This document shows positions 28,459-38,420 of a stretch of 64,000 nucleotides of DNA, in pieces. The DNA comes from Arthrobacter sp. YN (lineage in GTDB: Bacteria; Actinomycetota; Actinomycetes; Actinomycetales; Micrococcaceae), in contig NZ_CP022436.1 of assembly GCF_002224285.1 (NCBI RefSeq), forward strand, positions 2,418,001-2,482,000. Direction: 5' to 3'. The notes beneath the pieces were generated by a model that saw only the letters and a list, made by a program, of their open reading frames with translations, searched no databases and was not told where the DNA came from. Both the position numbers and the translations under genes were made by a program. Position 1 is the stretch's first letter; each line of letters begins with the position of its first letter.

Positions 28459-29649
28459 TTGAAGACTGAAAATACGGTTGACGTTGTGGTTGCAGGTGCC
28501 GGGCCGGTCGGGCTGACCCTGGCCTTGTTTCTTGCGAGGGCGGGCAGAACCGTTACGGTGCTGGAACGTGAAGCGGGTCCAAATGAAGCCCCCCGGGCGA
28601 TGGTCTACTTACACTCGCTTCTTCCCGACCTGGCTGGAATCGGCATGCTGGATCCGATGAGAGGCGTCGGGTATGAAGATCATGAAGGTCTTAATCTGCA
28701 CCTTGCCAGCACCGGGGAACTCATCAGCATCCCCAACACGGCGCTGGAGGGGGAGGTTGACTATCCCTTCAATGTTCATCTCGGGCAGGGGGAGTACTGC
28801 CGGCTGGCCATCGCGCAGCTCATGGACATGCCCAACGTGCGGCTCAGATTCAACTCTGAGGTAACGGGCTTTGCTGACAGCAAAGACGGGGTTTCTGTCC
28901 AGGTTGCGGGAGAAGATGACGTTACTGCCCGCTATCTGGTCGGGAGCGACGGAGGCCAGAGCCTTGTCCGTAAGCAGCTCGGAGCAACCCTCGAGGGCTT
29001 CACCTGGACCGACCGTTTCGTCGCTACGAACGTCCGCTTCCCCTTCGAGAGCATGGGCTTTTTCGGCTCCAACATGTACGTTCATCCGGAGATCGCCTGC
29101 ATTATCTCGAGAATCAACAGCGACGGACTCTGGAGGGTCACCTACCAGGAACCTGAATCGCTTCCCGTTGAAACCGTCGAAGACCGGATTCCGGAACACT
29201 TCCACAAACTCACGGGAGGTCGGGATGTCGACGTTGTTTCCTTCAATCCTTACCGGATGCACCAGCGCCTTTCCACAAAGCTCCGCTCGGGGAACGTCAT
29301 TTTGGCGGGCGACGCGGCGCACCTTACCAACCCAACGGGTGGGCTTGGGTTGACCACGGGGTTGTATGACGTGGTGCTTCTGCAGGAGACTCTGCGCGCT
29401 GTCCTTGACGGCGCCGACGAGGACGCTCTTGATTACTACGAGGCGGAGCGTTCGCGCGTTTTCCGTGAGGTTACCTCGCCCAACGCCTCGTCATTGAAGA
29501 CCTTGCTGTATGAGTCCTCAACACCGGAACTGCTTGAGCAGCACATAGCGCCGATTCGTCAGCTGGCGGGGACCGAGTCTGGACAACGCCAATTCCTGCA
29601 TGGATTGGACGCCATGAGAAGCCCGGCTCTGACGGCGGCAGCACGGTGA
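28459..29649 (+). CDS. FAD-dependent aromatic monooxygenase
   Basis: 396 residues from TTG 28459, five bases after AAAGGAG. Group A flavoprotein hydroxylase motifs are present: VVAGAGPVGLTLALFLARAG (split dinucleotide fold), the DG motif LVGSDGGQSLVRKQLG and the GD motif VILAGDAAHLTNPTGGLGL. The overall pattern is that of PheA/MhpA-type phenol and salicylate-type hydroxylases. In this cluster it may hydroxylate, possibly with decarboxylation, a demethylated or methoxylated phenolic acid toward hydroxyquinol. It heads a plus-strand operon and overlaps the next gene by 4 bp. Confidence 0.9.
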   Translation: MKTENTVDVVVAGAGPVGLTLALFLARAGRTVTVLEREAGPNEAPRAMVYLHSLLPDLAGIGMLDPMRGVGYEDHEGLNLHLASTGELISIPNTALEGEVDYPFNVHLGQGEYCRLAIAQLMDMPNVRLRFNSEVTGFADSKDGVSVQVAGEDDVTARYLVGSDGGQSLVRKQLGATLEGFTWTDRFVATNVRFPFESMGFFGSNMYVHPEIACIISRINSDGLWRVTYQEPESLPVETVEDRIPEHFHKLTGGRDVDVVSFNPYRMHQRLSTKLRSGNVILAGDAAHLTNPTGGLGLTTGLYDVVLLQETLRAVLDGADEDALDYYEAERSRVFREVTSPNASSLKTLLYESSTPELLEQHIAPIRQLAGTESGQRQFLHGLDAMRSPALTAAAR

Positions 29650-30650
29650 CAGAAGGAGCACCTCCCAAAGGCGAGACCTTTGAAGGAAGGCGGGGAATGT
29701 TTTGGGTCGCAGGCGACGTCCTGAAAGTCGATTCCGGGACTTTTCAGCGCGGTCCGCTCTTCGTTGACTGGCAGGAACCGGCGAACGTGACCGGCATGCC
29801 GTTGGTCCTTATTCATGGGGGTGGCGGTCAAGGCACTGACTGGCTAACGACTCCGGACGAGCGTCCCGGGTGGGCAAGTCTCTTTCGCCAGGCCGGCCAC
29901 ACCGTCTATGTCGTCGACCGCCCTGGGCATGGCCGCTCGGCTGCCCACCCGGATGTTTTTGGGAACCCTGGGCAGCCGGCGAGCTACGAGGGGGCAGCCT
30001 ACGTGTTCGCTGGTCCTGGTGCGACCGCTGACCATTCCCAGTGGCCCTGGGGGAGGTCTCCGGGGGACAGGGAGTTTGATCAGTTTGTGGCCTCCGGAGG
30101 CTACCTGTTGGCGGACTGGGCGGAATCCCAAGACCTGGACGCCCGACGCATCGTCGAGCTCCTCGAGCGGGTGGGCCCATCCGTCCTGGTCGCACACTCG
30201 GCTGGTGCTTGTGCTGCATGGCTGGTAGCTGCACGTCGCCCGGAACTGGTTCTCGGGATTGTCGCAATCGAACCGGCGGGGCCGCCATTCGCGTCGGTTC
30301 CGGGTGTCGGACACCTGGCGTGGGGACTGACCGCCGCACCCATGGATAGTTTCCCGCCGCTTCCCGTCGAAGATCTGCCGCGTTCGCGGGGCGGTTGGAC
30401 TGTGCCAGCTCTGGCAGGTCTGGACGTCTTGGTCGTCAGCGGAGAAGCTTCGCTCATGGCCCCCGCGGCGGCGTCCGTCACGGAGTTTTTGGTTGAGATC
30501 GGGGCTCACGCACACCATACGGCCTTGGAAGACCTCGGCATTCATGGCAACGGCCACGGCCTCATTTTTGAACGTAACTCGGCTGAAACGATCAAGCCGG
30601 TTCTTGAGTGGATAAACCGCATTGATTGGAAAGGAAACGATCATGGTTGA
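29646..30650 (+). CDS. Alpha/beta hydrolase
   Basis: 334 residues from GTG 29646, coupled to the hydroxylase by a GTGA overlap. The oxyanion region LVLIHGGGGQGTDW, nucleophile elbow VAHSAGACAAW (Ser) and a C-terminal His in GIHGNGHGLIF are visible. A long insertion (about residues 95-150) precedes the lid. It may cleave an ester or a ring-fission product. Its substrate is not predictable. Confidence 0.88.
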   Translation: MTEGAPPKGETFEGRRGMFWVAGDVLKVDSGTFQRGPLFVDWQEPANVTGMPLVLIHGGGGQGTDWLTTPDERPGWASLFRQAGHTVYVVDRPGHGRSAAHPDVFGNPGQPASYEGAAYVFAGPGATADHSQWPWGRSPGDREFDQFVASGGYLLADWAESQDLDARRIVELLERVGPSVLVAHSAGACAAWLVAARRPELVLGIVAIEPAGPPFASVPGVGHLAWGLTAAPMDSFPPLPVEDLPRSRGGWTVPALAGLDVLVVSGEASLMAPAAASVTEFLVEIGAHAHHTALEDLGIHGNGHGLIFERNSAETIKPVLEWINRIDWKGNDHG

Positions 30651-31407
30651 TCAAATATTCGCTGGGCGTGTTGCATTGGTGACAGGGGCCGCATCCGGCA
30701 TCGGTTTTGCAACGGCAAAGCGGCTGCTGGACCGCGGGGCAACAGTGTGGGCGACGGACTTGCGCCAAGAGGCCCTTGAGGAGGCCTACCAGGGTGTAGC
30801 TAACGCCAACATTTCTCCATTGGACGTCACCGATAGTGCTGGCGTTGACGCACTTGTGGCGCGGATATCCGATCAGTCCGGTGCATTGCATGTCGTTGTC
30901 AATGCCGCCGGCGTACCGGCACACCCCAGGCACGGCATTCCCACTGAATTTGACCTCACCAGAGTTACCGACGACGACTTCGACTTCGTGATGAGAGTCA
31001 ACCTTGCCGGTCCGTTCTACGTGATCCGCGCCGCGATTCCTCTCATACAGAAGAACGGCGCTCAGGGAGGTTCCATCGTGAACATCTCCAGTGTGGGCGC
31101 GCTGATGGCCGTCTCCATTCATGCGCCCTACGTTGCCAGCAAGGCCGGCCTCCTCGGCCTTACCCGCACTCTGGCGCACGAGTATGCCAAGGACAATATC
31201 CGAATCAATGCAATAGCTCCAGGCTCCACGGACACCGCCATGGTTCCGACCGATCCGGAGTTTCGCAAGTTCGCCGCAGACTTTTCACCGCTGCGACGGA
31301 TTGCCACACCTGACGAATTGGCAGCGACGATCGTATATCTGGCCAGCGATGACGCTGCGTTCATGACCGGTCAGACCGTCTCGCCAAACGGCGGCTCTTA
31401 CATGTAA
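30643..31407 (+). CDS. Short-chain dehydrogenase/reductase
   Basis: 254 residues from ATG 30643 (AAGGAAA upstream), overlapping the hydrolase by 8 bp. It has TGAASGIGFAT, NAAG, the catalytic Ser in VNISSVG and YVASKAG, with the C-terminal TGQTVSPNGG. This is a classical SDR, presumably oxidising or reducing a cluster intermediate. Confidence 0.93.
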   Translation: MVDQIFAGRVALVTGAASGIGFATAKRLLDRGATVWATDLRQEALEEAYQGVANANISPLDVTDSAGVDALVARISDQSGALHVVVNAAGVPAHPRHGIPTEFDLTRVTDDDFDFVMRVNLAGPFYVIRAAIPLIQKNGAQGGSIVNISSVGALMAVSIHAPYVASKAGLLGLTRTLAHEYAKDNIRINAIAPGSTDTAMVPTDPEFRKFAADFSPLRRIATPDELAATIVYLASDDAAFMTGQTVSPNGGSYM

Positions 31408-31444
31408 TGGGCACCGCACACTATAGGAAGGGCAACGCTAAATA

Positions 31445-32269
31445 ATGAGTTCTTACACAGGGCGCTCTGCTGTGATCACCGGTGCAGGTGCTGGCATTGG
31501 CCGCGCAGTAGCCATTTACCTGTCCAGCTTGAACGTCAACGTTGTGCTGGTGGATGTCGACGGCAATGCCGCGGAGGAAACAGCGAGTCTTGCGACCGGC
31601 CAATCCCTTGTTGTCGAGGCGGACATTTCTCGGGAAAGGGACGTTGAACGATACCTGGACGAGGGAACCGAAAAATTCGGGCCCCTCCAGATGCACCACC
31701 TGAACGCGGGAATCATCAGCAGCCTCGGTGGACTGCCCACCGTGAGCGTTGAAGAGTTTGACAGGGTCATGGCCGTCAACGTCAGGGGCGCTTTTCTGGG
31801 TATCCGCGGTGCCATGAGGCGGCTGGAAACGGCCGTTCTTCCGGGGTCAATCGTGGTCACAACGTCGATCCATGGGCTTCGCGCCAGCAGCGATCTGATT
31901 GCCTATCAGGTTTCAAAGCACGCCCTTGTTGGTCTTGTGCAGGCAGCAGCTATGGACGCGGCCCCGTGGAACGTGAGAGTAAACGGGATCGCGCCAGGCA
32001 TCATCCCCACTCCAATGGATCCAGTGATCAGGGCGGACATGCAACGACGAGCAGGCACTGTGCCGATGCGTCGAAGCGGGGACGTCACTGAGATTGCGGA
32101 CGCAGTGGGCTTCCTGCTCAGTGACGCCTCGACCTACATGACGGGGCAGATCCTGTCTGTGGACGGCGGTGCTTCCATCGTTAACAGCGTGCGTCCCTCG
32201 GGCGGCGCGGGGGCCTGGGATCCTTCAGAGATCACCAGGGCTCCTTATTCGGCACCTAACGGTTCGTAG
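31445..32269 (+). CDS. Short-chain dehydrogenase/reductase
   Basis: 274 residues. It has TGAGAGIGRAV, NAGI, Ser in VVTTSIHG and YQVSKHAL, and TGQILSVDGG. It is longer than the usual 250 residues by a Gly/Pro-rich tail. It is similar in class but not closely similar in sequence to the preceding SDR. The start ATG 31445 is preceded by AGGAAGGG. Confidence 0.92.
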   Translation: MSSYTGRSAVITGAGAGIGRAVAIYLSSLNVNVVLVDVDGNAAEETASLATGQSLVVEADISRERDVERYLDEGTEKFGPLQMHHLNAGIISSLGGLPTVSVEEFDRVMAVNVRGAFLGIRGAMRRLETAVLPGSIVVTTSIHGLRASSDLIAYQVSKHALVGLVQAAAMDAAPWNVRVNGIAPGIIPTPMDPVIRADMQRRAGTVPMRRSGDVTEIADAVGFLLSDASTYMTGQILSVDGGASIVNSVRPSGGAGAWDPSEITRAPYSAPNGS

Positions 32270-32337
32270 TCCTCGGTCTGCGAGAAGCCAATCGCAATTT
32301 CCGTGAACATAAGCACGCAACCCAACTGTGAGGACGA

Positions 32338-33236
32338 ATGCAGAGGATGATGGCGGACGAGGGCCTGCGGTCCCGTGAGCAGAAGCGTCAGAAATTGGCG
32401 CCCCTCAGCGGGGACGAACAGTACGCTGTGTACGCGGCACGTTACGGCACTCTCGAGACTTCCAAGGACCGGCAGTTCCTCAACTTCCATGTTTATGGCG
32501 AGCCTGATGAGCCGGTGACCCTTGATTACTTTTTTTGGGTCATCCGAAACGAGAACCGAACAGTTGTCATCGATACCGGATTTGATGAAGCAGTCGGTGC
32601 CCGGAGAGGGCGAACGGTACTGTCATCCGTACCGGAGCTCCTGGCCGAAATGGGTCTACCCGCGAAGGACGGATCGACGTCGTGCTCACCCACGGCCACT
32701 ACGACCACATAGGCAACGTCGACTATTTCACGCAGGCACAGTTCTATATGTCCTCGACTGAATTTCAATTCTGGACTGGTCCCACATCTCGACACGCAAC
32801 GTTTGCCCATCTGGTTGAAGCGGCCGAAATTGACGAGCTGCGACGCCTTGATGAGCAAGGCCGCCTTACCAAAGTCGACAGTACGACCGACCTTGCCCCT
32901 GGCATCCGCCTGACAGCACTGGGTGGACACACTCCGGGCGAGCTGGTGGCCTCGGTCCAAACAGCTGACGGCGTCCTCTTGTTGGCTTCCGACGCCGTGC
33001 ACTTCTATGAGGAGCTGGAGCAGGGCCGCCCTTTCGCGCACATGACTGATTTGGTGGCTGCCCACAGCAGCTACGACGTCATCCGCGAAGGCCTGCGAAG
33101 TGGCGACATCAGCCGGGTAATTCCTGGTCATGACCCCAAAGTCCTCGACGGGGCGGGCGCTACTTCGTCGCCATTCATCGTTTCGCTGAGTCCCTCCCCG
33201 AAAACAACCCCAAAACCCAACACAAAGGAGCAGTAG
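32338..33236 (+). pseudogene. Metallo-beta-lactamase-fold hydrolase, frameshifted
   Basis: The N-terminal part (32338 to about 32670, ending VPELLAEMGLPAKDG) is in one frame. The metal site VLTHGHYDHIG and everything after it, to the stop at 33236, is in another. A single-base deletion near 32670 explains this. Apart from it, the protein is complete: HxHxDH, a second His in ALGGHTPG, Asp in LASDAVHF and His in IPGHDP. It resembles lactonase-type (AttM-like) enzymes. It may be a true pseudogene or a sequence error. Confidence 0.75.
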
Positions 33237-33238
33237 CA

Positions 33239-33637
33239 ATGCCACAGCACGAGACCCACGCCGAGACGTATGAGAGCGGCTTGGCCATCAGAAAGTCAGT
33301 CCTTGGCGAGAAGCATGTCGAGCGGTCTTTGACCAACACGACCGAATTCAGTCGACCGATCCAAGAACTGGTTACGGAATACTGCTGGGGCGCCGTGTGG
33401 GGACGCCCTGGCATACCTCGCCAGACACGCAGTCTGATCAATATCGCGATGCTAACTGCCTTGAACCGTTCCCATGAGTTGGCTGTTCACGTCAGAGGAG
33501 CCCTTACGAACGGAGTGACGCGGGATGAGATTCAAGAGGTCCTGCTGCAGACAGCCATCTATGTGGGTGTACCCGCGTCGCTGGAATCCTTCCGCATCGC
33601 AGAAAACGTGTTCGCGGAGGTAGACCGTGACGGATAA
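33239..33637 (+). CDS. Carboxymuconolactone decarboxylase-family protein (PcaC-like)
   Basis: 132 residues, 2 bp after the hydrolase. It has PCAC-type motifs: Y-C-W-G-x-V-W-G-R-P-G-I, RSLINIAMLTALNRSHELAVH with the catalytic-type His, and EIQEVLLQTAIYVGVPA. It is a likely lactone decarboxylase or isomerase for a ring-cleavage product. It overlaps the following gene by 11 bp. Confidence 0.9.
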   Translation: MPQHETHAETYESGLAIRKSVLGEKHVERSLTNTTEFSRPIQELVTEYCWGAVWGRPGIPRQTRSLINIAMLTALNRSHELAVHVRGALTNGVTRDEIQEVLLQTAIYVGVPASLESFRIAENVFAEVDRDG

Positions 33638-34538
33638 CAACACAAGATCGGTTTCTTTTATTGGTCTCGGGAACATGGGAACGCCGATGACGGAACGGCT
33701 TCTGGCTGCCGGAATAGGGGTCCATGGTTTCGACTTGAGCCAAGAGGCCGCTGCGCGCCTTAAGGAAGCCGGCGGGTATGTCTACCCGTCCGCATCTGAA
33801 GCGGCTGCGGCCTCCGAGACCATCATCCTCATGCTCCCGAATTCCGCTGTCGTCGCTTCGGTTCTTTCAGAGCTTCGAGAAGCGGGAGCCTTGCGAGCCG
33901 GCGGCTCAGTCATCGATATGAGTTCGTCCGAACCATTGCGGACCATTGAACTTGCGGAAGAACTCGCAGACCTTGGCGTCCTCTTCGTGGACGCGCCCGT
34001 CTCAGGTGGGGTGATGGGTGCGAAGTCCGGGAATCTGTCCATCATGTGCGGAGGGAATGCAGAGAGCGTAAAAGACCTTCATTGGCTGTGGGCTCCCATG
34101 GGCAAGGCTTACGCTGTGGGTCCGACGGGTGCCGGGCATGCTGCCAAGGCTCTGAACAACCTCTTGTCAGCGTCCCACTTCCTGCTCACCAGTGAAGCGG
34201 TCGCGCTCACAACGAGGCTCGGAATTGACCCGGGGACCTTCATTGACGTCATCAACCACTCCAGCGGCCGCAGCGGGTCCTCGGAGGTGAAGTGGCCAAA
34301 ATTTGTGCTCACGGAAACCTATAACTCTGGGTTTGATGCACGACTGATGGTGAAAGACGTAGCCATCGCAGTGAATCTCGCGAAGGCGTTGGGGCTAAGG
34401 AGCGCCACGGCAGAGGCCGTCGCTGATTCGTGGTCACAGATCCTTGACGAGTTGCCCCCCAATGCTGACCACACCGAAGTGGCGCGCTACGTCCTGGAAC
34501 GGGCCACGCTATCCACGACTCGAGCAACGACAGAGTAG
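33627..34538 (+). CDS. 3-hydroxyisobutyrate dehydrogenase-family reductase
   Basis: 303 residues from GTG 33627. It has the dinucleotide fold FIGLGNMGTPM, the family substrate motif FVDAPVSGGVMGAKSGNLSI and the catalytic Lys region GAGHAAKALNNLL. This is a beta-hydroxyacid dehydrogenase family member (as 2-hydroxy-3-oxopropionate or 3-hydroxyisobutyrate dehydrogenases). The substrate here is unknown. Confidence 0.9.
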   Translation: MTDNNTRSVSFIGLGNMGTPMTERLLAAGIGVHGFDLSQEAAARLKEAGGYVYPSASEAAAASETIILMLPNSAVVASVLSELREAGALRAGGSVIDMSSSEPLRTIELAEELADLGVLFVDAPVSGGVMGAKSGNLSIMCGGNAESVKDLHWLWAPMGKAYAVGPTGAGHAAKALNNLLSASHFLLTSEAVALTTRLGIDPGTFIDVINHSSGRSGSSEVKWPKFVLTETYNSGFDARLMVKDVAIAVNLAKALGLRSATAEAVADSWSQILDELPPNADHTEVARYVLERATLSTTRATTE

Positions 34539-34550
34539 CCAAGGTACAAA

Positions 34551-35723
34551 ATGACTTCCTCAACAAACGAGGCCACCGCCATCCTCTGTTCCGACACCAT
34601 GTCAGCAGACCGACTTCGTGTCCTCATTGAACGCGTGACTGAGGACACTGACAAGGGCAGCTATCACGGGGCAGCACTGAAGATCGCCAGACATGGAGAA
34701 TTAGTACTCGACCTGGCCGTCGGATACGCCGACGCACAACGGACTGTCCCCCTCCGGACAGACTCGGTATTCAGCGTCTTCTCTATCACCAAGGCTTTCA
34801 TCAACGTCCTGACCCTGAAATGGATCGAGCGTGGAAGGTTCGCCCTCACCACCAGAATGTCAGAGCTTGTCCCGGAGTTCTCCGGGCCGCCCCGCGACCG
34901 TGCCACCATCTTCAATTTCCTCACGCATACGACAGGTCTGCCGGGAGTCTGGGAGCCTGCGCCGGCCCTCTACTTGGACGTGCTGGATGACGCGGTAGAG
35001 GCCGTTGTGAAGTACGTACGAGGCACGTCAGAACCGGGTACGAGATGCGACTACTCTCCAATGGCAGCCCACGTATTGCTCGCAGAGGCGATACGCCGAA
35101 CTGATCCGCAGCACCGCACCATCGCGCAGATCCTCGACGAGGAGATCTTCGTTCCACTGGGCATGAAGGATACGGCGCTCGGTATCAAACCTCACATGCG
35201 CGACCGCCATATCGTGCCTGACATGCGAGGCGTTGTGCCCATCAAGTCGCTGTCACGAACCGCCCCGGGCGACTCAGGACTGTTCGTCGCAGAATCCAAC
35301 GAAGCGACCTGGGCGGGCGGGGCCTCAACAACCATGGATCTGATGCGCTTCGCCGAAATGCTTCGGCGAGGTGGGGAGGGAATTGTCTCCCCTCGAATGC
35401 TCGCCCTTGCCCGCAGGAACTGGACCGGAGACATGCCCAACGAACTATATAAGACGGTGGCCCTGCAGAATGACTACACGGTCCCACCTGCGTATCTTGG
35501 CCTCGGATTCAACGTTCGAGGGCAGGGCATCGTCAACACGCAGCTGGGAACTCTGACCAGTGAAGAGACATTCGGTAATTACGGTGCCGGCAGCGCCCTC
35601 TTTTGGGTTGATCCGGCCTTGGACCTGGTCTTCGTGGGGCTGACCTCGGGGCTATTACCGCAAGCCGACAACATCGAGCGCTTCCAACGACTGTCTGACA
35701 TGGCGGTAGCGGCGGCACTCTGA
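34551..35723 (+). CDS. Serine hydrolase (beta-lactamase/EstB family)
   Basis: 390 residues. It has S-x-x-K as FSITKAF near residue 80, the Tyr motif CDYSPMAAHVLL near 165 and a C-terminal GSALFWVDP region replacing the KTG box. There is no signal peptide, so it is likely a cytoplasmic esterase rather than a beta-lactamase. It is the last gene of the plus-strand operon, and a strong bidirectional terminator follows. Confidence 0.88.
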   Translation: MTSSTNEATAILCSDTMSADRLRVLIERVTEDTDKGSYHGAALKIARHGELVLDLAVGYADAQRTVPLRTDSVFSVFSITKAFINVLTLKWIERGRFALTTRMSELVPEFSGPPRDRATIFNFLTHTTGLPGVWEPAPALYLDVLDDAVEAVVKYVRGTSEPGTRCDYSPMAAHVLLAEAIRRTDPQHRTIAQILDEEIFVPLGMKDTALGIKPHMRDRHIVPDMRGVVPIKSLSRTAPGDSGLFVAESNEATWAGGASTTMDLMRFAEMLRRGGEGIVSPRMLALARRNWTGDMPNELYKTVALQNDYTVPPAYLGLGFNVRGQGIVNTQLGTLTSEETFGNYGAGSALFWVDPALDLVFVGLTSGLLPQADNIERFQRLSDMAVAAAL

Positions 35724-35818
35724 CCGAGCGAGGCAGGCGGTCACCGCTGCCAGCATTCCAGCACCCGCGGCGTTGGTCGAAAGGCAGGACCCCTGACCGA
35801 TCAAGACAAGAGCACAAA

Positions 35819-35858
35819 GGGCCCGGCCCCCGGAACTTGTGGTTCCGGGGCCGGGCCC
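35819..35858. terminator. Bidirectional terminator between convergent operons
   Basis: An 18-bp G+C-rich stem (GGGCCCGGCCCC against GGGGCCGGGCCC plus the inner GGAAC/GTTCC) with a TTGT loop sits between the convergent serine hydrolase and aldehyde dehydrogenase genes. It is the most stable hairpin in this part of the window. Confidence 0.8.
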
Positions 35859-35912
35859 TCGCGTGTGTCAACCGTTCTTGTTGCGAGAGCGGCGGACCGG
35901 ATCCTGTGCAGC

Positions 35913-37478
35913 CTAGTCGGCGTACGGGTCCGCGATACCTACGTACTGGGTGTAGAGGTACTCTTCGATGCCTTCGGAGCCGCCTTCGCGGCCCAGGCCG
36001 GACTGCTTGACGCCACCGAACGGTGCAGCAGCGTTGGAGATCACACCGGCGTTGAGGCCGAGCATGCCGGTCTCGATGCGTTCGCTGATGCGCAGGCCGC
36101 GGTTGAGGTCCTTGGTGAAGACGTAGGCAACCAGGCCGTATTCGGTGTTGTTGGCCAGACGAACGGCGTCGTCTTCGGTGGAGAAGGTGATGATCGGCGC
36201 CACCGGTCCGAAGATTTCTTCCTTCAGGATGCGGGCGTCAGCGGCCACGTTTTTCAGCACGGTGGGCTGGTAGAAGTAACCGGGACCGTCGACGGCGGCA
36301 CCACCTGTGACTGCTGTGGCACCTCCTGCTACGGCTTCGGAAACCAGGGCGTGCACGCCGTCGCGGGCCTTGCCGTCGATCAGCGGGCCAACCTTGGACT
36401 CCGGCTCGGTGCCGCGGGCGGTGGTCAGCGCACCGATCTTGGCGGCGAACTTCTCCGCGAAGGAATCGGCGATGGACTCGTGCACAATGAAGCGGTTCGC
36501 TGCGGTGCAGGCCTCGCCCATGTTGCGCATCTTGGCGGCGATTGCACCTTCAACGGCCTTGTCCAGGTCAGCGTCCTCGAAGACGACGAACGGGGCGTTG
36601 CCGCCCAGTTCCATGGAGGTGCGCAGGACCTTGTCAGCGGCTTCACGGATCAGGGCCTGACCCACCGGGGTGGAGCCGGTGAAGGAGATCTTGCGGAGGC
36701 GGTCGTCCTTGATGAGCGGACCCGTGACGGCACCGGCCGTGGAGGTCTGGATGACGTTGAGGACACCAGCGGGCAGGCCGGCTTCCTGCATGACCTGTGC
36801 GAAGAGCAGGCTGGTCAGCGGGGTCAGGTTGGCGGGCTTGAGCACCATGGTGCAGCCAGCAGCCACGGCCGGGGCGATCTTGCGGGTGGCCATGGCCAGC
36901 GGGAAGTTCCACGGAGTGATCAGCAGGCAGGGACCCACCGGCTTCTTCTGCACCAGGAGGCGGTTCTTGCCATCCGGAGCTGCGGAGTAGCGGCCGGACA
37001 CGCGCACGGCTTCCTCGGAGAACCAACGCAGGAACTCGGCACCGTACGTGACTTCACCACGGGCTTCGGCCAGGGGCTTGCCCATTTCGAGTGTCATCAG
37101 CAGTGCAAAGTCTTCGGCACGCTCGGTGACCAGTTTGAAGGCACGGCGCAGGATTTCGCCGCGTTCGCGCGGTGCGGTGCGTGCCCAGTCAGCCTGGGCG
37201 GCAGCAGCGGCGTCCAGTGCAGCGGCGCCGTCTTCAGCACCGGCGTCGGAGATGCTGAGCAGGACCTTACCCGTTGCCGGGTCCTCAACATCAAAGGTCT
37301 TTCCGGATCCGGCCGGGCGCCACTGACCGTTGATCAGCAGGCCGGTAGGGACGGAAGCCAGCAGGCTCGATTCATATGCGGCGTCTATCGACAAAGTTGC
37401 CTCCGGTGAGGGGGATGAATTTGGATCTAAATACTTCATTTGGGCATTGACCGTTATTGTCGTGATGGTTAGCGGCAT
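35913..37478 (-). CDS. NAD(P)-dependent aldehyde dehydrogenase (succinate-semialdehyde type)
   Basis: Up to 521 residues; ATG 37439 (MKYLDPNSSP) is a plausible shorter start, since neither has a clear ribosome site. The catalytic Cys lies in GEACTAANRFIVHE, the general base Glu in SMELGGNAPFVVF, and the NAD-binding FTGSTPVGQALI is present. LLINGQWRPAGSGKTFDVEDP at the start is typical of GabD. It is the last gene of the minus-strand operon and could oxidise a semialdehyde from the pathway or formaldehyde-like by-products. Confidence 0.92.
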   Translation of the reverse strand: MPLTITTITVNAQMKYLDPNSSPSPEATLSIDAAYESSLLASVPTGLLINGQWRPAGSGKTFDVEDPATGKVLLSISDAGAEDGAAALDAAAAAQADWARTAPRERGEILRRAFKLVTERAEDFALLMTLEMGKPLAEARGEVTYGAEFLRWFSEEAVRVSGRYSAAPDGKNRLLVQKKPVGPCLLITPWNFPLAMATRKIAPAVAAGCTMVLKPANLTPLTSLLFAQVMQEAGLPAGVLNVIQTSTAGAVTGPLIKDDRLRKISFTGSTPVGQALIREAADKVLRTSMELGGNAPFVVFEDADLDKAVEGAIAAKMRNMGEACTAANRFIVHESIADSFAEKFAAKIGALTTARGTEPESKVGPLIDGKARDGVHALVSEAVAGGATAVTGGAAVDGPGYFYQPTVLKNVAADARILKEEIFGPVAPIITFSTEDDAVRLANNTEYGLVAYVFTKDLNRGLRISERIETGMLGLNAGVISNAAAPFGGVKQSGLGREGGSEGIEEYLYTQYVGIADPYAD

Positions 37479-37543
37479 CTCGCTCTCGCGGCAGAGACGT
37501 CATCCGGCACCGCTTGCGGTTTCCTGCGAGGGACGGAATGGCG

Positions 37544-38287
37544 TCACAGACCTCCGTCAACGGCCAGGAGGTGACCGTTGATGTACGACGCGTCCTCGGA
37601 GGCCAGGAATGAAATGGCGGCTGCGATGTCTTCTGGTTGGGCCAGCCTCTTGAGGGCATTGAGTTGTCTGCGCAGCTCGTAGCCCTCGTCATCCACTACT
37701 GTCTTCGCCCCCACGGTTGGCACAGCTCCTGGTACCACGGCATTAACACGAATCCCCTGGGGGCCCAGTTCTCTGGCAGCCTGGAGTGTCAGACTTTTCA
37801 CTGCACCCTTGACCGCGGAATAGACACTGCTGCCGTATGGCCCGCGATCAGCAGCAGGTGAGGAGATGTTGATGATGGTTCCGGTTCCGCGGCTCTTCAT
37901 GGCTTCATAGGATGCCTGGATTGTCCAGAAAGCTGCTTTGAGGCCGATGGCCAGCATGCCGTCCAATAAGTCTTCGTCGACTTCTTGAATCGGTACGTAG
38001 CGCAGCCACATGGCGTTGTTAACGACGACGTCAATCCGATCAGTTCGTTCCAGCACCCCTGCGAAGGCGGCGAACACCTGTCCGCGATCAGTGACATCTA
38101 CAACGTGTGATTCGGCACTGCCGCCCTTGGCGACGATTTCTTCTTGGGCAGACTTTCCGGTGGTCTCATCCAATTCCAGAATGACGACATGGAATCCGTC
38201 GGCAGCGAGCCGTTGAGCCGACGCCTTACCGATTTCTCGTCCTCCGCCGGTTACGACCGCGACCGGCAGGCTTGGTTCATTAGTCAT
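37544..38287 (-). CDS. Short-chain dehydrogenase/reductase
   Basis: 247 residues from ATG 38287; the frame extends upstream to 38452 with no homology. It has TGGGREIGKAS, VNNAMW, Ser in INISSPAA and YSAVKGA, with NGHLLAVDGG at the end. This is the third SDR of the cluster and belongs to the minus-strand operon. Confidence 0.92.
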   Translation of the reverse strand: MTNEPSLPVAVVTGGGREIGKASAQRLAADGFHVVILELDETTGKSAQEEIVAKGGSAESHVVDVTDRGQVFAAFAGVLERTDRIDVVVNNAMWLRYVPIQEVDEDLLDGMLAIGLKAAFWTIQASYEAMKSRGTGTIINISSPAADRGPYGSSVYSAVKGAVKSLTLQAARELGPQGIRVNAVVPGAVPTVGAKTVVDDEGYELRRQLNALKRLAQPEDIAAAISFLASEDASYINGHLLAVDGGL

Positions 38288-38420
38288 TGGTTTCCATTCG
38301 AGCTTGAGGCTCCGGGCCGCCGAAGATTGCGTGCCCGTAGAGCGACTTTGAGTGTGTCCACTAAGAGCGGGGAACACGCCGCCGGTTTCTGCCGGTCTGC
38401 GCGTCCCCGCGGAATCGACG

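Noticed and set aside
32660..32700. Programmed ribosomal frameshifting in the metallo-beta-lactamase-fold gene.
   Set aside because: No slippery heptamer or downstream structure is evident; deletion or sequence error is simpler.
35865..37409. A 514-codon plus-strand open frame.
   Set aside because: It is the mirror frame of the aldehyde dehydrogenase, Gly/His-rich and without homology.
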